Source: Limnohabitans sp. | Lineage (GTDB): Bacteria > Pseudomonadota > Gammaproteobacteria > Burkholderiales > Burkholderiaceae_C | Direction of reading: 5' to 3' | DNA: 8,252 bases | Assembly (NCBI GenBank): GCA_030729445.1 | Contig: JANQXJ010000042.1 | Span: 1 to 8,252 of the forward strand | In this document: positions 1 through 8,252 of the stretch, one piece after another | Numbering within the stretch: position 1 is the stretch's first letter | How the letters are laid out: each line of letters opens with the position of its first letter | Program-made: the position numbers and the translations under genes | The notes under the pieces: generated by a model | Seen by the model: only the letters and a program-made list of their open reading frames with translations | The model's database searches: none | What the model was told of the DNA's origin: nothing

Positions 1-1
1 G

Positions 2-94
2 GTGTATTCCCAGCAAAGCCAAGACTCGACCAAAAAAGGCTCTGCCGGCTTTGGTTGGGATCTTGTCAAGAACATCGCTGCTACGCCGAAGTAA
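2..94 (+). CDS. hcp: Hcp (TssD) T6SS tube protein, C-terminal fragment
   Basis: Only the last 30 codons are present; the gene starts to the left of the window. Hcp forms stacked hexameric rings that make the inner tube of the T6SS, and it is secreted when the sheath contracts. The visible tail is rich in Ser, Lys and Gly and carries GSAGFGWDLVKN followed by a short Ala-Thr-Pro-Lys end and a TAA stop. A terminal beta-strand of the type G-x-(W/Y)-(D/N)-L-x-x-N is typical of the Hcp1 family C-terminus. The assignment rests on this short tail plus its position directly before tssE, which is the usual place for hcp. The reading frame is open to the left edge. The stop codon lies in the loop of a small hairpin (see 85-100). 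Another small T6SS protein cannot be fully excluded, but Hcp is much the best fit. Confidence 0.82.
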   Translation: MYSQQSQDSTKKGSAGFGWDLVKNIAATPK

Positions 95-100
95 TTCGGC
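85..100 (+). promoter_or_regulatory. Hairpin with GUAA tetraloop over the hcp stop codon
   Basis: GCCGAA (85-90) pairs perfectly with TTCGGC (95-100) across the loop GTAA (91-94). The loop holds the TAA stop of hcp (92-94). In RNA the loop is GUAA, which fits the stable GNRA tetraloop class. No T-run follows (the next bases are ATACAGG), so it does not look like an intrinsic terminator. A role as an mRNA 3'-end stabiliser or processing boundary between highly expressed hcp and the baseplate genes is inference. The stem is only 6 bp, so it may be a chance occurrence. Confidence 0.4.
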
Positions 101-148
101 ATACAGGACGCGCAAAAGTGAACAAAATGAAAACGGCACAGGTCGCCG

Positions 149-607
149 ATGTCTGATCTTTCGCGCAGTTCTGCCGTTCCCCTGTTCCAGCGCCTTTGCG
201 CGCGGGACGGGGAACCGGGTGACGCAACGAGCTTTGACGCGGTAGGGCTGCAAGCCTCTATCGCCAACGAACTCGCTGGATTGCTCAATACCCGCTGTGG
301 CTTGACCATGGCTGAATTTTTGGAATGCCAAGGTACCGTTTTAGATTACGGCGTACCGGACTTTTCCGCATTGTCTTGCCGCTCAACCGATGACTTGAAC
401 CTGGTCAGCAAAGCAGTGCAACACGCAATTGAACTCTTCGAACCCCGCTTGTCACACACCGAAGTGCGGGCAACACACAGCGATACCAGCCTGCCCGGGC
501 GAGCCCAATTGCATATCATGGGCGCTGTTCGCTTGGGCTTGACACTGCGGAGGGTTGACTTTGACATGCCGGTGAACTTGTCCGATGGCGCATCGAGGGC
601 TGCCTGA
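149..607 (+). CDS. tssE: TssE, gp25-like T6SS baseplate protein
   Basis: This 152-residue protein belongs to the gp25/GPW-like family (TssE). TssE is a cytoplasmic baseplate wedge component thought to connect the baseplate to the first ring of the contractile sheath and to start sheath assembly. Family features seen here are an N-terminal LFQRL segment (residues 12-16), LLNTR (45-49), the hallmark LDYGVPDF (65-72) and FEPRL (97-101), followed by a beta-rich C-terminal half. The length is normal for TssE (about 140-170). The ATG at 149 is preceded by a modest AGG (140-142), 6 bases away, and is the only start placing the whole conserved core in frame with a sensible N-terminus. The gene begins 54 bases after hcp. 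Its TGA shares an A with the ATG of tssF (TGATG), so the two are probably translationally coupled. Despite older 'lysozyme' labels for gp25 relatives, no enzymatic role is expected. Confidence 0.93.
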   Translation: MSDLSRSSAVPLFQRLCARDGEPGDATSFDAVGLQASIANELAGLLNTRCGLTMAEFLECQGTVLDYGVPDFSALSCRSTDDLNLVSKAVQHAIELFEPRLSHTEVRATHSDTSLPGRAQLHIMGAVRLGLTLRRVDFDMPVNLSDGASRAA

Positions 608-2385
608 TGCTTGCCGACGATGACCTGATTGAATATTACAAACGCGAGCTGAGCTATCTGCGCCGTCAGGGGGCTGACTTTTCAGCTCGTTACCCCAAGG
701 TGGCTTCTCGACTGGCCTTTGGCGGGGCTGAATCACCTGATCCGCACACGGAACGCCTGATTGAAGCCAATGCCTTCTTGGCTGCGCGGGTACATCGAGA
801 CCTTGACCGAGAGTTCCCCCAAGTTGCCGCTGCACTGCTCGAAAGTCAATGCCCTTCACTGATACAGCCAGTGCCCTCTATTTCCGTGGCGCAATTGGCG
901 CTGGACCCGACACAAGGCAAAGTCACAGCCGGCTACCGGGTGCCACGCCACACGGTTTTGGTGGCGCGCACAGCCAGCGGTGAAACTTGTCGCATGCGAA
1001 CTGCCTGGGACAACGTGCTGTGGCCTCTGAGCATCACAGACGTGCGCCTCTCGGGTGCTTCGACACTCTGTTTGCAAATCAACTGCACCGAAGGCTTGAC
1101 TCTGAATGAGCTGGCATTGGACAGCCTGCGCTTGCACCTTCATGGCGATTGGATGAGCACCATGCCGCTCTACGAGCTGCTTATCAGCGCTGTGGTGGGC
1201 GTCGAGGTGATGGATGCGGCGGGCCTCGTGCATCACTTGCCGCGCACCGCTTGGCGCGAAGTTGGCTACGAAGACGACCAAGCCGTGCTGCCCAACCCTC
1301 CGCACGCAGCAGCCGCCTATGGGCTTTTGCAAGAGTACTTTTCCTTTCCTGGAAAATTCCACTTCTTCGATGTCACTGGCCTGGCCGGTCGCCTTGGCTC
1401 TGGCTCACAGTTTGAACTGCGCCTGCAACTGGACCGTGGTGCCCGCGGTCTGCGCGGACTAAATGCTCAAAGCTTCAAGCTCGGATGCGTGCCGATCGTC
1501 AATTTGTTCAACCGCACCAGTGAGCCCATCACGATTGACCACCGCCATCACGAGTACTTGCTGGTGGGGGACCGCCAATTTGAAAGCAGCACAGAAGTTC
1601 ACTCTATTTTGTCTGTGGTGGCCTCTGACCCGGATGCCGAGCGACCGCAGCGCATTCCGTCCTTTGGTGCGCTGGACACGCCGCCTTTGGGCAAACCCTT
1701 GGGCGAGGCAAACCATCCCGGTGTTTTCTGGTCGGCTCGGAGAGAGGCCAGCTTGCGCGCCAACATCTCTGGCTCCGACATGTTTTTATCCTTTGTGGAT
1801 CCGAACAACACGCGCAGCGCGCCATCGGAACCCGTGGTTTTCGCGCATCTCTTGTGCACCAACCGCCGACTGGCCAGCCAATTAAGGCCGCAAGCACGAC
1901 TGAGGGCAGAAAACGTCTCCTCGGCACTGCAAATCACCTGCCTTTACGAGCCGTCTGAGCAACGCGATCCACCTTTGGCAGGCGCCACGCTGTGGCGCTT
2001 GGTCAGTTTGCTGCGGCTAAACCACCAATCCTTGGTTGGCGGTCAAAACGGTGTGCAGACCCTGCGCGACATGCTCACGCTGTTTTCTTCAAACAGCGCG
2101 CGAGATCTCGCGCAGATCAAGGGCGTGCGCTCTTTGGAAGCGCGCAGCGTCACGGCTCGCCTGGGCACCGACGCTTGGCGCGGTTTTTGTCGCGGTACCG
2201 AGGTGCAGCTTGACTTTGACGAAACGGCTTTTGTCGGTGGCTCGCCTTTGCTGCTTTCAGCGGTACTGGCGCGATTTTTCGCGCTCTACACCACCGTCAA
2301 TTCATTTGTTCGCCTGACAGCCCGCCGCAATGGTGAGGACTGGAAGAGATGGGAGCCGATGTGCGGCCACCAGCACTTACTTTGA
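607..2385 (+). CDS. tssF: TssF, T6SS baseplate subunit
   Basis: This 592-residue protein is TssF (ImpG/VasA family), a large subunit of the T6SS baseplate wedge. It forms a TssF2-TssG complex that binds TssE and TssK and docks around the VgrG spike. The N-terminus is diagnostic: EYYKRELSYLRRQGADF (residues 9-25), YPKVASRL (29-36), DPHTERLIEANAFLAARV (45-62), a LDREFPQ stretch (66-72), and SLIQPVPSI (84-92). The C-terminal end, with a WKRWEP motif and a final leucine pair, also resembles the family. The length is usual (about 580-620), with no frameshift or internal stop. The ATG at 607 has a good GAGGG (595-599) 7 bases upstream and overlaps the tssE stop by one base. The last 37 bases encode the start of tssG in another frame. 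Confidence 0.96.
   Translation: MLADDDLIEYYKRELSYLRRQGADFSARYPKVASRLAFGGAESPDPHTERLIEANAFLAARVHRDLDREFPQVAAALLESQCPSLIQPVPSISVAQLALDPTQGKVTAGYRVPRHTVLVARTASGETCRMRTAWDNVLWPLSITDVRLSGASTLCLQINCTEGLTLNELALDSLRLHLHGDWMSTMPLYELLISAVVGVEVMDAAGLVHHLPRTAWREVGYEDDQAVLPNPPHAAAAYGLLQEYFSFPGKFHFFDVTGLAGRLGSGSQFELRLQLDRGARGLRGLNAQSFKLGCVPIVNLFNRTSEPITIDHRHHEYLLVGDRQFESSTEVHSILSVVASDPDAERPQRIPSFGALDTPPLGKPLGEANHPGVFWSARREASLRANISGSDMFLSFVDPNNTRSAPSEPVVFAHLLCTNRRLASQLRPQARLRAENVSSALQITCLYEPSEQRDPPLAGATLWRLVSLLRLNHQSLVGGQNGVQTLRDMLTLFSSNSARDLAQIKGVRSLEARSVTARLGTDAWRGFCRGTEVQLDFDETAFVGGSPLLLSAVLARFFALYTTVNSFVRLTARRNGEDWKRWEPMCGHQHLL
2335..2339 (+). promoter_or_regulatory. Shine-Dalgarno of tssG inside tssF
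   Basis: GAGGA lies 9 bases before the ATG at 2349, within the tssF coding region; a second purine run, GGAAGAG (2342-2348), directly abuts the ATG. This supports ATG 2349 as the tssG start rather than the in-frame TTG at 2382, which would overlap the tssF stop in a TTGA arrangement. Confidence 0.55.
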
Positions 2386-3377
2386 TCGAAAGGCTCTTGA
2401 GCCGGCCGCAAGGCTTTAACTTGTTTCAGGCCATCAGCCTGATCGAACGCCACGCGCCTGAAAAAGCAGCCTTGGGCACAGGTGTGGGAACGGATGAAGC
2501 GGCCGTTCTGCGCGGCGCGGTTTCGCTGGCGTTTGCCCCGAGTGACGTGGCCAGCGTCAAACCAGCGGCCACACCCGAGGAGCGCATCTCCTTGACTTCA
2601 TCAGCCATGAGCTTGGCAGGCGCCAACGGCCCCTTGCCCCTGCCTTTCACCGAAATGCTGTTGCAAAGGCGGCCCGCCAAAGACCGTGCGCCGCTGGATT
2701 TTCTGGATATTTTCCACAATCGTTGGCTTGCATTTTTGTACCGCAGCCGTAAAAAACATTACCTGGGTCTCAATTGGCGCGCCAGCGAGCAAGACAATCC
2801 ATTGGCTCGCACCATGGATGCACTTTCTGGCCTGGGCCGTGCAGAAGGAGCACGGGGACCCCACGCTGAGATGGCCAGGCTGCACTATGCCGGTTTGCAA
2901 AACGCAGCTCCGCGCTCCATGCAGAATCTGATCACCCTGCTGTCTGACCAGTTGGGCCTTAGGCTGCAAGGACGTCAATTTGTAGGAGGCTGGCAGCCAC
3001 TGGAAGCCGCCGACTGTCCTCCACTTGGCCGAACCGTACTCGGCCAACAGGCTGTATTGGGGCAACGCGCTTGGGACGCTGCAGCCGGCATTCAATTGAC
3101 CGCCCTGGGTGTACCCATGGAACGCCTGCACAGTCTGTTGCCCGGTGGAAAAGACCATGCACTGATGGATTGGCTGATCAGACGTCATTCGCAATCTCAA
3201 TTGCAAGTCAGCCTGGTCATCCATCCCGAACCCCAAACCCCCGCCAGTCAACCCGGGTTGGGCGGTATCCGCCTTGGCTGGACCAGCTGGCTCGCACAAG
3301 GCAATAAGCCCGATACGCCCAACGCCTTGCAACCCATCACCACCCGGCTGACGCACGCGCTTCAGACCGCAGTCTGA
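2349..3377 (+). CDS. tssG: TssG, T6SS baseplate subunit
   Basis: This 342-residue protein is TssG (ImpH/VasB family), the partner of TssF in the baseplate wedge. One TssG binds two TssF copies and helps recruit TssK and the membrane complex. Seen here are the N-terminal signature GFNLFQAISLIER (residues 22-34), the family stretch SLAGANGPLPLPFTEML (88-104), and LDFLDIFHNRWLAFLYR (116-132). The length is normal (about 320-360). The start at ATG 2349 overlaps tssF by 37 bases and is preceded by good Shine-Dalgarno matches. A TTG at 2382 that overlaps the tssF TGA is an alternative start and would remove 11 residues upstream of the conserved core. The stop is 16 bases before clpV. The C-terminal half is less conserved and shows no extra domain. 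Confidence 0.95.
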   Translation: MGADVRPPALTLIERLLSRPQGFNLFQAISLIERHAPEKAALGTGVGTDEAAVLRGAVSLAFAPSDVASVKPAATPEERISLTSSAMSLAGANGPLPLPFTEMLLQRRPAKDRAPLDFLDIFHNRWLAFLYRSRKKHYLGLNWRASEQDNPLARTMDALSGLGRAEGARGPHAEMARLHYAGLQNAAPRSMQNLITLLSDQLGLRLQGRQFVGGWQPLEAADCPPLGRTVLGQQAVLGQRAWDAAAGIQLTALGVPMERLHSLLPGGKDHALMDWLIRRHSQSQLQVSLVIHPEPQTPASQPGLGGIRLGWTSWLAQGNKPDTPNALQPITTRLTHALQTAV

Positions 3378-3380
3378 CCA

Positions 3381-3387
3381 GAGGAAG
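3381..3387 (+). promoter_or_regulatory. Strong Shine-Dalgarno of clpV
   Basis: GAGGAAG ends 6 bases before the clpV ATG at 3394, in the 16-base gap after tssG. It is the strongest ribosome binding site in the window. clpV is also the only one of the four genes after tssE that does not overlap its upstream neighbour, so its translation is probably initiated independently of tssG. Confidence 0.6.
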
Positions 3388-3393
3388 ACCCCG

Positions 3394-6101
<2,708 letters not shown>

Positions 6102-6105
<4 letters not shown>

Positions 6106-8117
6106 CAGACAACTTCGCCCAGACCAACACTTTTCTAAAGGTCACCACCCCTTTCGGCAATGACGAGTTGGTGCTGGACGCTATGGAAGCGAGCGAAGGC
6201 ATTTCGGAAATGTTCAAGCTCATGTTGCACATGCGCTCCTTGAGCAGCGATCTAGACGCCAGCAAGATCATTGGCAATGCTGTGACAGTGAAGCTTGAAA
6301 TCAAAGATGGCCCCAAGCGCTACTTCAACGGGATTGCCAGGCGCTTCATTCAAAGCGGGGGCGAGGACGGCCTGGCGCATTACTCTGCTGAAATTGTCCC
6401 CAAATTGTGGCTACTCACACTCAGCAGCGACCGCGCCATTTATCAGACCAAGACCATACCGGACATCATCAAAGCGGTTTTGGGTGAATTTGCCATCACC
6501 TTTGAGGCCAAGCTGACCGGCACCTACACCGCGCTGGACTACTGCGTGCAGCACGATGAAACAGCCTTTGCCTTCATCTCGCGCCTGATGGAGAGCGCCG
6601 GCATTTTTTACTTCTTCACGTTCAAGGACGGTGCCCACACCATGGTCCTGGCCGATGCTGGCACCGCTCATTTGGCGTGCACCGATGGCGACACCGTGCG
6701 ATTTTTCCCGGAGACGGGCACCGATCACATGATCGACACGATTGCCTCATTCGAGTTAGAAAACCGCTTGGTAACCCTCAAACACAGCCAAGGCGACTAT
6801 GACCCGCTCAAACCCAGCACCGACCTGGACGCCAGCGCCAGTGGCCAGCTGGGCAAGGGTGAAATGCTGGACTGGCCGGGCAAACATCTGACGGTGGCCG
6901 ATGGCAACGCACTGGCCAAGCTGCGCGTCGAAGCGAGCCAATTACAAGCACAAGAGTTTCGAGGCAATGGCTATGTCTACCCGTTCACGGCCGGCACCAA
7001 ATTCACTTTGAGCGGTCATTTCCGCAGCAGTCTGAACACCTCGCACGTACTGCGCCGGGTTCACCACAGCGCACGCAATGACCTTTACCGCAACCGCTTT
7101 GACGCCTTTGCTGCGACCGTGCCTTTTCGGTCACCTCGCCTGACGCCGCTGCCGCGCGTGGCAGGCAGCCAAACTGCCCTGGTGGTAGGGCCTGCGAATG
7201 AGGAAATCTGGACCGACAAAGAAGGTCGGGTGAAGGTGCAATTTTTCTGGGACCGTCTGGGTAAGAAAGATGAAAAAAGCTCCTGCTGGGTGCGGGTCGC
7301 GCAAAGTGCGGCCGGCAAGGGCTTTGGCACTTTGTTCATGCCGCGCATCGGACAAGAGGTTGTGATCAGCTACATCGATGCCGACCCCGACCGCCCTTTG
7401 ATCACTGGCAGTGTTTACAACGGAGAAAACACAACTCCCGTCACACTGCCGACCAACCAGACGCAAAGCGTCATCAGGACGCGCTCCTCGCCCAAAGGCA
7501 CAGCGGGCAACGAGATCCGACTTGAGGATAAAAAAGACGCTGAAGAGTTTTACATGCATGCTCAAAAAGACATGAAAGTTGAGATCGAAAACGCGCTGAC
7601 GACCACTTTGACCAAGGGTGCTGAAATTCACACATTGACCGAGGGTGACCGCACCATCGACGTGAAAAAGGGCAAGGAAATCCACAACGTCAAAGGCACG
7701 CGCGCCGTGACCATTACCGGTAACGAAACCCACGACAACGAAGCCGACTTCACTCACACCGTCAAAGGTAACTTCACACTCAAGGTGACCGGCGACTTTT
7801 TGCTCGATGTCACAGGTGGCATCACCATCAAATCGGCCAAGACCGTGTTGGTCGACGCCGGCACCACTTTGAACGCCTCTGCGGGTACCGCCCTCACGAA
7901 CGAAGCGGGCACAACCCTCACCAACAAATCTGGCACGGCATTAACCAACCAAGCCGGTACAGCCCTGACCAACAAAGCCGGGATGGGTCTGGTCAATGAG
8001 GCGGGCACCACCTTGGACAACAAGGCCGCCATGATCACCCACAAAGCCTCCGCCATGCAGACCGTTGACGGTGGTGGGATGCTGACCGTCAAGGGCGGCT
8101 TGGTCAAGATCAACTGA
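6102..8117 (+). CDS. vgrG: VgrG (TssI), T6SS spike protein
   Basis: This 671-residue protein forms the trimeric spike on the Hcp tube, equivalent to fused phage T4 gp27 and gp5. The gp27-like part (about 1-340) shows RYFNGIARRF (73-82), LWLLTLSSDRAIYQ (102-115), the CVQHDETAFAFISRLMESAGIFYFF core (148-172) and VLRRVHHSARN (316-326). The gp5 OB-fold region has EGRVKVQFFWDR (374-385), CWVRVAQSAAGKGFGTLF (395-412), PRIGQEVVISYIDADPDRPL (414-433) and GSVYNGEN (436-443). GNEIRLEDKK (469-478) leads into a Thr/Gly-rich beta-helix needle ending in seven octapeptide repeats and GGLVKIN. No lysozyme insert and no C-terminal enzymatic extension is present, so it looks structural or cargo-carrying rather than an 'evolved' VgrG. 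The start at 6102 overlaps the clpV stop. The following gene probably overlaps its own stop. Confidence 0.97.
7857..8024 (+). repeat. Seven tandem 24-bp units coding the VgrG needle octapeptide
   Basis: Residues 586-641 of VgrG form seven consecutive 8-residue units of the pattern A-G-T-(T/A)-L-T-N-x, for example AGTALTNE, AGTTLTNK, SGTALTNQ, AGTALTNK, AGMGLVNE and AGTTLDNK. The DNA units are imperfect 24-bp copies that differ mostly at synonymous positions. Eight-residue periodicity fits the gp5-type triple-stranded beta-helix, so the block most likely builds the distal spike shaft. Copy number could vary between strains through slippage or recombination; that is inference. Confidence 0.8.
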
Positions 8118-8252
8118 CAAGCGAAACCAGGTCCACCGCCCTTCACGCCCACGACACCAGCGCCAGCAGCGAGCAGGACGGCTTCACGCCGGTGCAAAGC
8201 CTGACGCCTGAGCGGGTGGACGAGCGCGATGAAGAAGGCCGCGTGGTGGGTC
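8114..8252 (+). CDS. Unidentified protein, N-terminal fragment, downstream of vgrG
   Basis: A reading frame shifted relative to vgrG is open from 8069 to the right edge. From about 8120 it has strongly G/C-ending codons (36 of 44 by my count), as expected for a gene of this organism. The translated part is hydrophilic, rich in Ser, Thr, Asp and Glu, and includes DGFTPVQSLTPERVDERDEE. No domain is recognisable in these 46 residues. No ATG is available. The candidates are CTG 8114, which overlaps the vgrG TGA in the same way ATG 6102 overlaps the clpV stop, and GTG 8192. CTG fits the extent of coding bias best and would give MTSETRST as the first residues; a purine-rich AAGGGCGG lies upstream (8091-8098) but farther than ideal. 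By position it could be an effector, adaptor or chaperone of the VgrG, but nothing in the sequence proves this. Confidence 0.5.
   Translation, partial: MTSETRSTALHAHDTSASSEQDGFTPVQSLTPERVDERDEEGRVVG

Noticed and set aside
95..148. hcp-tssE gap examined for a promoter or intrinsic terminator.
   Set aside because: No convincing -35/-10 pair and no stem followed by a T-run; only the hairpin at the hcp stop stands out.
149..607. Lysozyme activity for TssE because of the gp25 family name.
   Set aside because: TssE/gp25 proteins are structural baseplate parts; no catalytic motif is apparent here.
7131..7757. - strand frame of 208 codons opposite vgrG.
   Set aside because: It is the complement of the conserved VgrG gp5 region, shows no family resemblance, and is best explained as a shadow.
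7754..8197. - strand frame of 147 codons with a Val/Pro/Ala repeat, possibly an antisense repeat protein.
   Set aside because: The repeat is simply the reverse complement of the VgrG octapeptide block.
8229..8252. ATG at 8229 giving MKKAAWWV, which resembles the start of a signal peptide.
   Set aside because: Only 8 codons are visible, and the bases are better explained as part of the strongly coding frame that begins near 8114 (Asp-Glu-Glu-Gly there).

Overview
The window is the central part of a type VI secretion system (T6SS) gene cluster, all on the + strand. It contains the 3' end of hcp (tssD), then complete tssE, tssF, tssG, clpV (tssH) and vgrG (tssI), and the start of an unidentified gene cut by the right edge. 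The moderately GC-rich sequence, strong G/C bias at third codon positions and the gene order hcp-tssE-tssF-tssG-clpV-vgrG suggest a betaproteobacterium, probably Burkholderiales and perhaps Comamonadaceae. This assignment is inferred from style and gene order, not from a marker gene.

Layout: 2-94 is the Hcp C-terminus. A small hairpin (85-100) sits over its stop codon. 149-607 is tssE, whose stop shares one base with the tssF start (607-2385). tssG (2349-3377) starts 37 bases inside tssF. clpV (3394-6105) follows after 16 bases behind a strong Shine-Dalgarno sequence. vgrG (6102-8117) overlaps the clpV stop in an ATGA arrangement. From about 8114 a new reading frame with good coding character begins and runs off the window. 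It has no ATG start; a CTG overlapping the vgrG stop is the best-placed candidate. The longest stretch without a gene is 54 bases, so the window is one tightly packed operon segment with no internal promoter that I can see.

How the products work together, from knowledge of the families: TssE, TssF and TssG are baseplate components. Hcp forms the inner tube, VgrG is the trimeric spike on the tube tip, and ClpV is the AAA+ ATPase that disassembles the contracted TssB/TssC sheath. The sheath, membrane-complex and TssK genes, and a PAAR gene, are not in the window. They would be expected in the flanks, with tssB/tssC probably upstream of hcp.

No new system is evident in the complete genes, which are canonical. 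The points worth a second look are the GNRA-type hairpin around the hcp stop codon, the apparent CTG start after vgrG, the seven-copy octapeptide repeat at the VgrG tip, and the unidentified gene at the right edge, which lies where T6SS effectors or adaptors are often found.
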